Of a DNA stretch of 64,000 nucleotides, positions 57,697 through 64,000 are shown piece after piece; positions within the stretch are counted from its first letter, which is position 1, and each line of letters starts with the position of its first letter. The stretch spans positions 466,427 to 530,426 of the forward strand of contig NZ_SCKT01000002.1 of NCBI RefSeq assembly GCF_014155765.1, given 5' to 3'. This DNA is from Pantoea dispersa. Its GTDB lineage: Bacteria > Pseudomonadota > Gammaproteobacteria > Enterobacterales > Enterobacteriaceae. Both the position numbers and the translations under genes were made by a program. The notes under the pieces are model-generated. The model saw only the letters and a program-made list of their open reading frames with translations, made no database searches and had not been told where the DNA came from.

Positions 57697-58380
57697 TTAA
57701 GCGCCTTTATGTGGCGATCCCAGCCACATTGAAACTTCGACGCCATCAGCAAACGGCAGCGAGGTATAGAGGCGGCTGCCGTGGACCATTTCCAGATATT
57801 CCGGGCTGAAATCGGCATCATCGGCCACAATCAGGGCACCCGGACGCAACCAGGGCTGCACCAGCTGCAAAATCTCCGGATAGATCGCCTTCGCGCCATC
57901 CAGCACCAGCATATCAACGCTGGCTGGCAGGTCCTGACTGAGCGTGTCCAGCGCATCGCCCACGCGAATTTCAATCAGGTCACTGACGCCAGCATCGGCA
58001 AAATGATTGCGCGCCAGCGCCACTTTGCCCGGTTCAAACTCGCTGGTGATGATGCGACCGCCGCCGTTATCGCGCACCGCCGCCGCCAGGTGCAGGGTGG
58101 AGAGACCAAACGAAGTACCAAACTCAACGATATGCTGCGCCCGGCTGCTGCGCGCCAGCATATACAGCAGTTTGCCGGTTTCCCGTGAGACCGCCAGCGG
58201 CACATCTTTTAAATGACCGTAAAGTTCGCGGTAATCGGTTTTGCTCTGCAGCAGACGCGTTTGCTCCTCATCGGACATCACGCGAAACGCTTCATTGGTG
58301 GGATGCGCCATGTTATCCGCCAGCTCAAACAGATAGTTAAGCAGCGGCGCCAGCGGCGCGGAAGTCAGGGTGTTCATCAT
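57697..58380 (-). CDS. O-methyltransferase, class I SAM-dependent
   Basis: The 227-residue protein has the SAM-binding core: HIVEFGTSFGLSTLHLAAAVRDNGGGRIITSEFEPGKVALARNHFADAGVSDLIEIRVGDALDTL, then VDMLVLDGAKAIYPEILQLVQPWLRPGALIVADDADF. This is the arrangement of methyltransferases such as MdmC and caffeoyl-CoA/catechol types. The start at 58380 follows AGGA six bases ahead; the upstream open frame is antisense to the TetR gene and is not coding. It is divergent from that TetR regulator and likely controlled by it. Confidence 0.85.
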   Translation of the reverse strand: MMNTLTSAPLAPLLNYLFELADNMAHPTNEAFRVMSDEEQTRLLQSKTDYRELYGHLKDVPLAVSRETGKLLYMLARSSRAQHIVEFGTSFGLSTLHLAAAVRDNGGGRIITSEFEPGKVALARNHFADAGVSDLIEIRVGDALDTLSQDLPASVDMLVLDGAKAIYPEILQLVQPWLRPGALIVADDADFSPEYLEMVHGSRLYTSLPFADGVEVSMWLGSPHKGA

Positions 58381-58470
58381 CGGGGTTCCTGCATCAGAAG
58401 GTGGATTTTGCGTCAGGAACAGAATACGATGGATTACTCGCATTTCACTATTCGCGTTCAGGAGCAGACG

Positions 58471-59109
58471 ATGGCCGCACAACGTAACGCTAAGATTTCT
58501 GAAAGAAAAAAGCCGCAGCAGGCGCGATCCAGTGAGCTGGTGGCAGCCATTTTGCAGGCGGCGACTCAGGTTCTGGAGCAGGAGGGCGCCACGCGCTTTA
58601 CCACTGCCCGCGTGGCCGAACGGGCGGGCGTCAGTATTGGATCGCTGTACCAGTATTTTCCCAACAAGGCCGCTATCCTTTTCCGGCTGCAGAGCGAAGA
58701 GTGGCAGCGAACCGGCGATCTGCTGGGTTCGATTCTGCGCGACAGCGCATCTACGCCGCGTCAGCGCTTGCATCAGCTGACCTGGGCGTTCCTGCACTCG
58801 GAGTGTGAAGAGGCGGCGATGCGCACCGCACTGAATGATGCCGCGCCGCTTTACCGGGATGCGCCGGAAGTGCAGGCCGCGCGCGCCAATGGCGAAAATG
58901 TGATGTGCGAATTTCTGCAACAGCTGCTGCCGCAGCGGGACGCGGCTGAGGTGGCGCGGGCGGCGGATTTAATCAACAGTACGCTGGGTGACGTCGGCAA
59001 GCATTTTTCCGAATCGCCGCGCAGCGCAGCAGAAATTAAGGCTTACGCACGCGATATGGCAGACATGTTCTGTGCCTGGATCAGAGAAAAAGGGGCCGAA
59101 TTGCAGTAA
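58471..59109 (+). CDS. TetR-family regulator
   Basis: The 212-residue protein has a TetR HTH: KPQQARSSELVAAILQAATQVLEQEGATRFTTARVAERAGVSIGSLYQYFPNKAAILFRL (residues about 10-70), then a helical ligand domain (WAFLHSECEEAAMRTALNDAAPLYRDAPEVQAARANGENVMCEFLQQLLP). The start at 58471 has AGGAG six bases ahead. It is divergent from the O-methyltransferase gene, with a 90-bp gap; that gene is its likely target. Confidence 0.87.
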   Translation: MAAQRNAKISERKKPQQARSSELVAAILQAATQVLEQEGATRFTTARVAERAGVSIGSLYQYFPNKAAILFRLQSEEWQRTGDLLGSILRDSASTPRQRLHQLTWAFLHSECEEAAMRTALNDAAPLYRDAPEVQAARANGENVMCEFLQQLLPQRDAAEVARAADLINSTLGDVGKHFSESPRSAAEIKAYARDMADMFCAWIREKGAELQ

Positions 59110-59244
59110 AAAATGGGCTGGAAATCTCTGAAAGCGGTTAACAAACTCATTATTCACATTCTCATTAATCCACACCGCGAGTAAGCTTGATAAAACCTTG
59201 GTAAAGCCGGATGGATTGACGGCACACAGAGACGGGAGAGCATG

Positions 59245-60066
59245 ATGGCAGTAAAAATGATTGCGGTGGATATGGATGGGACATTTCTCGATGACAATAA
59301 GCAGTACAACGCGCAGCGTTTTGCGCGCCAGTACGCGCTGCTGAAGGAGAAAGGCATCCGTTTCGTGGTCGCCAGCGGCAATCAGTATTATCAGTTGCAG
59401 CACTATTTTCCCGCTATCAAAGATGAGATCGCCTTCGTGGCTGAAAACGGTGCCTGGGTGTCCGACAGCAACGAAGAAATTTTCTGCGGCGAGCTGGCGC
59501 CGGAGCGTGTTCATCAGGTGCTGGATATCCTCGCCAAAGAACCGGAGATCAGCACCGTGGTGTGCGGTCGCAACGGCGCCTATGTGCACAAGTCAATGCC
59601 GGATGAGGTGGTCGCCATGCTGGCCAATCACTATCGCCGGCTGGAGAAGCGCGACAGCCTGTACGATATCGACGATACCATTTTCAAGTTTTCGCTGAAT
59701 CTGGCACACGAAGGTGTTGAGGCGCTGCTGGCGCGTCTGCATAGCGAACTGAACGCGATTGAAAACATCATGCATCCGGTCTCCAGCGGATTTGGATTTG
59801 TCGATTTAATCATTCCCGGCTGTCATAAGGCGCACGGCATCGCGCTGCTGCAGGAGAAGTGGGGCATTGATGATTGTGAAGTGCTGGCGATTGGCGACAG
59901 CGCCAACGACATCGAAATGCTGCGCCAGGCCTGTTATAGCTTTGCCATGGCCAACGCCGCTGCACCGGTGGCAGCCGTTGCGCGGTATCGGACGGAAAGT
60001 AATAACGACGAGGGCGCTCTCAACGTCATCGCCCGCCTGCTGGCACGCGAAACGCCGTTTGGTTAA
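59245..60066 (+). CDS. Cof-type HAD phosphatase (YbjI-like)
   Basis: The 273-residue protein has the HAD motif I KMIAVDMDGTFLDD, motif II VVASGNQYY, a cap domain with AFVAENGAWV, and motif III/IV VDLIIPGCHKAHGIALLQEKWGIDDCEVLAIGDSANDIEMLRQACYSFAMANAAA. It aligns closely with E. coli YbjI, a phosphatase acting on riboflavin precursor and sugar phosphates. GGGAG lies before two adjacent ATGs; 59245 has the better spacing. It seems to be monocistronic. Confidence 0.87.
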   Translation: MAVKMIAVDMDGTFLDDNKQYNAQRFARQYALLKEKGIRFVVASGNQYYQLQHYFPAIKDEIAFVAENGAWVSDSNEEIFCGELAPERVHQVLDILAKEPEISTVVCGRNGAYVHKSMPDEVVAMLANHYRRLEKRDSLYDIDDTIFKFSLNLAHEGVEALLARLHSELNAIENIMHPVSSGFGFVDLIIPGCHKAHGIALLQEKWGIDDCEVLAIGDSANDIEMLRQACYSFAMANAAAPVAAVARYRTESNNDEGALNVIARLLARETPFG

Positions 60067-60152
60067 CGGTCACCGGATCGATCCACGAACCGCGGCGCTA
60101 TTTAGTGTGTGATAAATCGCGCCGCGACGGACAGTATGCGACCCGCGCGTGG

Positions 60153-60581
60153 TTATTCACGGGCGGATGACGCTGCAGGGCGGGCGTTTTCCGCCGGCGT
60201 GCCGCCTGCCACGCGAAGGTTAGCTTCCATTTCATCCAGTGCCGCCTGGTTTTCTAATCCCCACTGATACATCTGCTCAATCGGCCGGGCGAAGGTCATG
60301 CCCAGCGCGGTCAGCCGGTAATCCACTTTCGGTGGAATGACTTCGTAAACCTGACGCGCAATTAAGCCGCGCTGCTCCAGCTCTTTGAGTGTCTGAAACA
60401 GCATTTTTTTCGAAATCCCCTGCAGGCTACGCTGCAGTTCACCGGTACGGGCGCGCTGTCCCGGCCAGTGATACAACGCGTGCAGCACCATTGTGCTCCA
60501 CTTCACCGAAAACAGATCCATCAGACGGCGCGGTGGCGAATCCGCATAGAAAAACAGTTTGCCATCAACCCAGGCTGGCAT
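60153..60581 (-). CDS. HxlR-family transcriptional regulator
   Basis: The 142-residue protein has the HxlR winged helix: MDLFSVKWSTMVLHALYHWPGQRARTGELQRSLQGISKKMLFQTLKELEQRGLIARQVYEVIPPKVDYRLTALGMTFARPIEQMYQW. The start at 60581 follows AAGGAGAG. HxlR regulators often sense aldehydes or electrophiles. It is divergent from the YahK-like gene, with a clear palindrome in the gap, and most likely controls both genes. Confidence 0.88.
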   Translation of the reverse strand: MPAWVDGKLFFYADSPPRRLMDLFSVKWSTMVLHALYHWPGQRARTGELQRSLQGISKKMLFQTLKELEQRGLIARQVYEVIPPKVDYRLTALGMTFARPIEQMYQWGLENQAALDEMEANLRVAGGTPAENARPAASSARE

Positions 60582-60597
60582 CGCACTCTCCTTTATG

Positions 60598-60613
60598 GTC
60601 ACCAAATGGTGAC
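60598..60613. promoter_or_regulatory. Perfect palindrome, probable HxlR operator
   Basis: GTCACCAAATGGTGAC: the 7-bp arms GTCACCA and TGGTGAC around AA are perfect inverted copies. It lies 17 bp upstream of the HxlR start and 77 bp before the dehydrogenase start, a fitting position for control of both. Confidence 0.75.
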
Positions 60614-60689
60614 TACTACCAATTCTGCACCGCGTTGATTATAGTCTGCCGCCTTCATTCAGCCCACATCAGAATTTGAGGAAGGCATC

Positions 60690-61739
60690 ATGAAAATTAA
60701 CGCACTGGTGGCACAGGATGCAGCGCAACCGCTCGCTGCCGGCCAGATTACTTTGCGTCCGCTGCAGCAGCAGGACGTAAAAATTGAAATTCTTTACTGC
60801 GGCGTATGCCATTCCGATTTGCACATGGCGCGCAATGAGTGGGCGGTCAGTCGTTATCCGCTGGTGCCGGGCCACGAGATCGTTGGACGCGTGCTGGAGA
60901 CCGGAACTCAGGTTACGCGCTTCAAAGCCGGTGATGTGGTCGGTGTGGGCGTGATGGTGGATTCCTGCCGTGCCTGCCACTTCTGCCAGCAGCAGGAAGA
61001 GCAGTACTGCGAAGCGGGCTTCACCGCCACTTACAACGGCATCGATAAATACACCGGCGACAGCACCTGGGGCGGCTACGCGCAGAATGTGGTGGTCGAT
61101 CAGCATTTTGTCGTGTCGATCCCGCAAAATCTGGCGCTGGCGGGCGTGGCACCGCTGCTGTGTGCGGGCGTGACGGTGTGGTCACCGCTGCGCCATTTTG
61201 GCGTCAAAGCCGGCGATAACGTCGGGGTAGTGGGACTGGGTGGTTTGGGCCACATGGCGGTAAAACTGGCCAGCGCGCTGGGCGCTGAGGTTACCCTGTT
61301 TACTACCTCGCCGGAAAAAGGTGCTGACGCACGTCGTCTTGGTGCGACGCGCGTGGTGGTGTCGCGTGATGCCGCGCAGATGGCGGCATGCCAGACCTCG
61401 CTTGATTTCATCATTGACTGCGTGGCGGCACCGCACGATCTCGATCCTTACCTCGCGACGCTGAAGACCAATGGCCGTCTGGTGCTGGTCGGCATTCCTG
61501 ACCAACCGCATCAGTCGCCGAACATCACGCCGCTGGTGTTTCGCCGCCTGAGCATCAGCGGTTCATCCATCGGTAGCATCAAAGAGACCCAGGAGATGCT
61601 GGATTTCTGCGGCGAGCATAACATTACGGCAGATATTGAGCTGATCGCCGGTGAAGAGATCGAAACGGCCTTCGCGCGTATGCTGAAAGGCGAGGTGAAG
61701 TACCGTTTCGTCATTGATATGCTGGCGACTCGCTGGTAA
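60690..61739 (+). CDS. Zinc-dependent alcohol/aldehyde reductase, YahK-like
   Basis: The 349-residue medium-chain dehydrogenase has catalytic-zinc motif CGVCHSDLHMARNEW, GHEIVGRV, the Cys cluster VDSCRACHFCQQQEEQYCE, NAD(P)-loop GVVGLGGLGHMAVKLASALGA and a C-terminus FVIDML. It follows E. coli YahK, a broad aldehyde reductase, along its length, including TYNGIDKYTGDSTWGGYAQ. It is likely NADPH-dependent and detoxifies aldehydes. The HxlR gene and operator upstream suggest induction by such compounds. A terminator follows. Confidence 0.88.
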   Translation: MKINALVAQDAAQPLAAGQITLRPLQQQDVKIEILYCGVCHSDLHMARNEWAVSRYPLVPGHEIVGRVLETGTQVTRFKAGDVVGVGVMVDSCRACHFCQQQEEQYCEAGFTATYNGIDKYTGDSTWGGYAQNVVVDQHFVVSIPQNLALAGVAPLLCAGVTVWSPLRHFGVKAGDNVGVVGLGGLGHMAVKLASALGAEVTLFTTSPEKGADARRLGATRVVVSRDAAQMAACQTSLDFIIDCVAAPHDLDPYLATLKTNGRLVLVGIPDQPHQSPNITPLVFRRLSISGSSIGSIKETQEMLDFCGEHNITADIELIAGEEIETAFARMLKGEVKYRFVIDMLATRW

Positions 61740-61755
61740 TTGCCCGGCCATGGCT

Positions 61756-61778
61756 GGCGATTTCAGGCTGAAATCGCC
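61756..61778. terminator. Terminator after the YahK-like gene
   Basis: GGCGATTTCA (61756-61765) and TGAAATCGCC (61769-61778) form a perfect 10-bp stem with a 3-base loop, followed by GGCTTTG. It separates the dehydrogenase from the convergent stbE gene. Confidence 0.78.
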
Positions 61779-61796
61779 GGCTTTGCTATCAACAGA

Positions 61797-62087
61797 TTAC
61801 TCAGGCAATCTGCATTCCGTATCCGCATAGACCTGACTGCCTTCGCGCTTACCCACACCTAATACCATGACAGTGATGGTTTCATCCTGCACAAGGTACA
61901 CCAGGCGATAGCCTGAAGCTCGTAGCTTTATTTTGTACTGATCTTTTCGTCCGTGAAGTTGTGCTGAGGGGACACGGGGATTTTCCAGCCGTTGTGCCAG
62001 CTTTTTCTTAAACTGCTCACGCACCGGATGACCCAGTTTCTTCCACTCCTTTTCAGCGGAAGGAACGAACTTTAATTTATAAGTCAT
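61797..62087 (-). CDS. stbE: StbE toxin (RelE/ParE superfamily)
   Basis: The 96-residue protein reads MTYKLKFVPSAEKEWKKLGHPVREQFKKKLAQRLENPRVPSAQLHGRKDQYKIKLRASGYRLVYLVQDETITVMVLGVGKRE, an almost textbook StbE/RelE toxin sequence, with the LHGRKDQYKIKLRASGYRL segment conserved. RelE-type toxins cleave mRNA at the ribosome. Its ATG lies inside the end of the antitoxin gene (11-base overlap), so antitoxin is made first. The upstream in-frame start at 62108 is within the antitoxin and unlikely. Confidence 0.9.
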   Translation of the reverse strand: MTYKLKFVPSAEKEWKKLGHPVREQFKKKLAQRLENPRVPSAQLHGRKDQYKIKLRASGYRLVYLVQDETITVMVLGVGKREGSQVYADTECRLPE

Positions 62088-62331
62088 CCAGCGAAATCTC
62101 TTTCGCATCCGCTAATTCAGAAATGCGTTCATCAGCGATACGACCCAGTTCTGCATCTTCTGCTAATTCCATCAGATATTGGTAAACAGCCGGTGGAACG
62201 CAGTAAAAAGCGGGCTCGTTGCGGTTTAAGATAGCAATGGTTTCCCCTTCCGCTGAACGCACTGTTCCCATGGGATCACGCTTTAAATCGGTGATGCTGG
62301 CAGCGGTGTTTGACAGGATCTGAAATGGCAT
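62077..62331 (-). CDS. stbD: StbD antitoxin (Phd/YefM superfamily)
   Basis: The 84-residue protein reads MPFQILSNTAASITDLKRDPMGTVRSAEGETIAILNRNEPAFYCVPPAVYQYLMELAEDAELG, the characteristic StbD sequence: an N-terminal DNA-binding domain and a toxin-neutralising tail. The start at 62331 is the family start; the upstream open frame has no family sequence. StbDE modules stabilise plasmids, but chromosomal copies are common. AT-rich DNA surrounds the pair. Confidence 0.9.
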   Translation of the reverse strand: MPFQILSNTAASITDLKRDPMGTVRSAEGETIAILNRNEPAFYCVPPAVYQYLMELAEDAELGRIADERISELADAKEISLDDL

Positions 62332-62553
62332 GGTGAGGTATCCGGTTAGATAATGAAAACAGGTGAAGTATATTAACACTTTATGGTGCTGATATTAGCG
62401 CTTTAAGAAGTGCTTTAAAAGAGTCTTTTGGCTAAATACTATACCGCTTTTATGACACAGCACATTTTCGCCCCGCGACAGTAAACAATTCCCGTTACGG
62501 TCCGATAACTCCTTCTGCAAACTCAACAAAAACAACAATGACAGGAGCGAGAC

Positions 62554-64000
62554 ATGGGACTGGTCTCCCGATTACGGAATGTGCGCATTACGCGCAAACT
62601 GGCGGCGGGCTTCGGCATCGTCCTGCTGCTGGTGGCGCTGGCCACAGCGCTCAGCGTGCAACGATTCAATCAGATTCACGACATCTATCAGAAAACCAAT
62701 CTGATTTATGACATCAACATTGAAGTCTTTCAGGCCAAAATCAATCGTCTTAAATATCTATACGGCGAGGACAAAGCGGGCGACACCATGACGGATTACG
62801 TCACGCACGCTCAGCAACTGACGCAGCAGGCCCAGCAGTTGCCGTGGACGGCGGATGCCAGAGGGTTGCTCAACGATGTCGCCAGCCATCTTGCCCGTTT
62901 TCAGCACAGCATCACCGCCATGACCCAGGCAACCCGACAGCTCAACGATCTGCGCAGCCAGCTGGATGCGCTGAGCCAGCAGGACATGACGTCGCGCTAT
63001 ACCGCACTAATCCGGACCCCTGTCAGCACACCCGAACTCACCAACCAGATCTATCAGCTGCTGTTTGCCATCAGTAATGTGCGCGAAGAGGCCTGGGCGC
63101 TGCGCTTCAACGTCAGCGAGGCACTACGCAATAAACTGGAACATGATTTTCAGCGCGCCGGCCAGGATATGAACACGCTACTGACTCAGCTGCCAGCGGA
63201 GCAGCAGGGTGGATTTAACGCGCTATGGCAGGATACCGAACGTTTTAAAGATTTGAGCCTGCAGGCGGCAGCGATTTACGGCCAGCTGCGCGGCGCGGAA
63301 AACACCGTCAAAGTGGCGGGCGATAACAGCAGCGCGGCGATCAAACAGATCATCGCCCTGGTTAAGGCACGTAACGATGAACTGGCTAACGGGTCAGCGG
63401 CGCTCTCGCTGCTGATTGGCAGCCTGGCAATAGTGCTGGGCGTGCTGGTGGCCTGGACCATTATCCGGCAGATTACGCGCCCGGTGTTCCACAACCTAGC
63501 GCTGGCGGAACGCATTGCCAGCGGCGACCTCAGTTCGCAGTTTGTCACTAATCGCCAGGACGAGCTCGGCCAGCTCACCTCTGCCATGGGACGCATGAAT
63601 GCGCGGCTGCGCGGCATGATTGGCGAGGTGCTGCACAGCGTCAGCAATGTGTCGCAGGCTGCCAGCACCATACACCAGGGTAACCTGGAGTTGTCGTCGC
63701 GCACCGCCCAGCAATCGGCTGCGGTGGTGGAAACCGCCGCCAGCATGGAGCAGCTCACCGCCACGGTGAAAAATAATGCCAGCAATGCACGTCTCGCCAG
63801 CCAGATCGCGGCGGAAGCGACGCATAACGCCAGTCAGGGCGGTATCGCGGTGCACAACGTCGTCAGCACCATGGGCGAGATCTCTGATAGTTCTAAGAAA
63901 ATTGCCGAGATTACTGCGGTGATCAACAGCATCGCCTTCCAGACCAACATCCTGGCGCTCAACGCGGCGGTTGAAGCCGCCCGCGCCGGCGAGCAGGGGC
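62554..64000 (+). CDS. Methyl-accepting chemotaxis protein, cut by window end
   Basis: The frame starts at an ATG behind AGGAG and is open to the edge for 482 codons. It has a membrane helix ([20 protein letters not shown]), a long helical periplasmic domain (residues about 40-280) rich in Gln/Leu, a second membrane helix ([22 protein letters not shown]), a HAMP region ([26 protein letters not shown]) and the start of the signalling domain ([62 protein letters not shown]). It senses an unknown ligand and feeds the CheA/CheW pathway. I see no clear flagellar sigma-28 promoter before it. Confidence 0.93.
   Translation, partial: MGLVSRLRNVRITRKLAAGFGIVLLLVALATALSVQRFNQIHDIYQKTNLIYDINIEVFQAKINRLKYLYGEDKAGDTMTDYVTHAQQLTQQAQQLPWTADARGLLNDVASHLARFQHSITAMTQATRQLNDLRSQLDALSQQDMTSRYTALIRTPVSTPELTNQIYQLLFAISNVREEAWALRFNVSEALRNKLEHDFQRAGQDMNTLLTQLPAEQQGGFNALWQDTERFKDLSLQAAAIYGQLRGAENTVKVAGDNSSAAIKQIIALVKARNDELANGSAALSLLIGSLAIVLGVLVAWTIIRQITRPVFHNLALAERIASGDLSSQFVTNRQDELGQLTSAMGRMNARLRGMIGEVLHSVSNVSQAASTIHQGNLELSSRTAQQSAAVVETAASMEQLTATVKNNASNARLASQIAAEATHNASQGGIAVHNVVSTMGEISDSSKKIAEITAVINSIAFQTNILALNAAVEAARAGEQG

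Noticed and set aside
58381-58920. Extension of the O-methyltransferase frame upstream to 58920
   Set aside because: The added 180 residues are antisense to the TetR gene, and a good ribosome site lies right before 58380.
62400-62553. Flagellar sigma-28 promoter before the chemoreceptor gene
   Set aside because: TAAA and GC-rich parts are present but their spacing does not match the consensus.

Overview
The window looks like an accessory, metabolically rich part of an enterobacterial genome, most likely Erwiniaceae (Pantoea/Erwinia-like). The proteins read as relatives of E. coli families (SsuD, MetNI, NudK, YahK, YbjI, StbDE, BhsA/McbA-type), the catabolic blocks are fairly GC-rich, and there is no rRNA, tRNA, ribosomal or core replication gene. 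The density of transporters, catabolic enzymes and paired local regulators would suit a large plasmid or a flexible chromosomal region. That placement is inference.

Layout. 1-10.45 kb: an organosulfur island. A divergent, truncated sigma-54 activator faces an SsuD-type sulfonate monooxygenase, an FAD/NAD(P) protein, an NtaA/DmoA-type monooxygenase, a MetNI-like ABC importer with a membrane-anchored MetQ-like protein, an MFS carrier and a DszC/SfnB-type flavoprotein. 10.5-24.6 kb: a patchwork of small single genes (kinase-like protein, lipoprotein, formaldehyde dehydrogenase, broken copper-storage gene, CigR-like protein, NudK, GNAT, VOC, LysE, ASCH, and a DMT transporter with its MocR regulator), peppered with a dispersed hairpin repeat. 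25-31.4 kb: a sugar ABC transporter with a pentulose kinase. 31.5-36.1 kb: RidA, a GlxA-type regulator, two short-chain dehydrogenases and an MFS exporter. 36.3-40.5 kb: a ferric-siderophore ABC operon whose binding-protein gene carries an in-frame stop, plus an MFS protein. 40.6-44.0 kb: a second patchwork with the same hairpin repeats and a monooxygenase/ACT/ArsR operon. 44.2-48.6 kb: an orphan SsuA-like protein, a FUSC-family membrane protein, a BhsA-like secreted peptide and an Asp/Glu racemase. 48.7-54.7 kb: an amino-acid ABC importer, a PLP deaminase, RidA and an IclR regulator. 54.8-57.7 kb: metal genes (a Fur-type site before a siderophore-binding protein; Zur-type sites before a CobW GTPase and a small Cys-rich secreted protein). 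57.7-64 kb: an O-methyltransferase with TetR, a HAD phosphatase, HxlR with a YahK-like dehydrogenase, the StbDE toxin-antitoxin pair and a chemoreceptor cut by the window end.

How the genes work together. Several blocks are scavenging units that pair an importer with the enzymes and regulator for its substrate: organosulfur (sigma-54), pentulose/pentitol, ferric siderophore, amino acid (probably D-amino acid) and zinc starvation. An AT-rich motif shared by the ssuD-like and ssuA-like promoters, 44 kb apart, suggests joint sulfur-limitation control. The repeat-rich patches hold most of the small accessory genes and the clearest gene decay.
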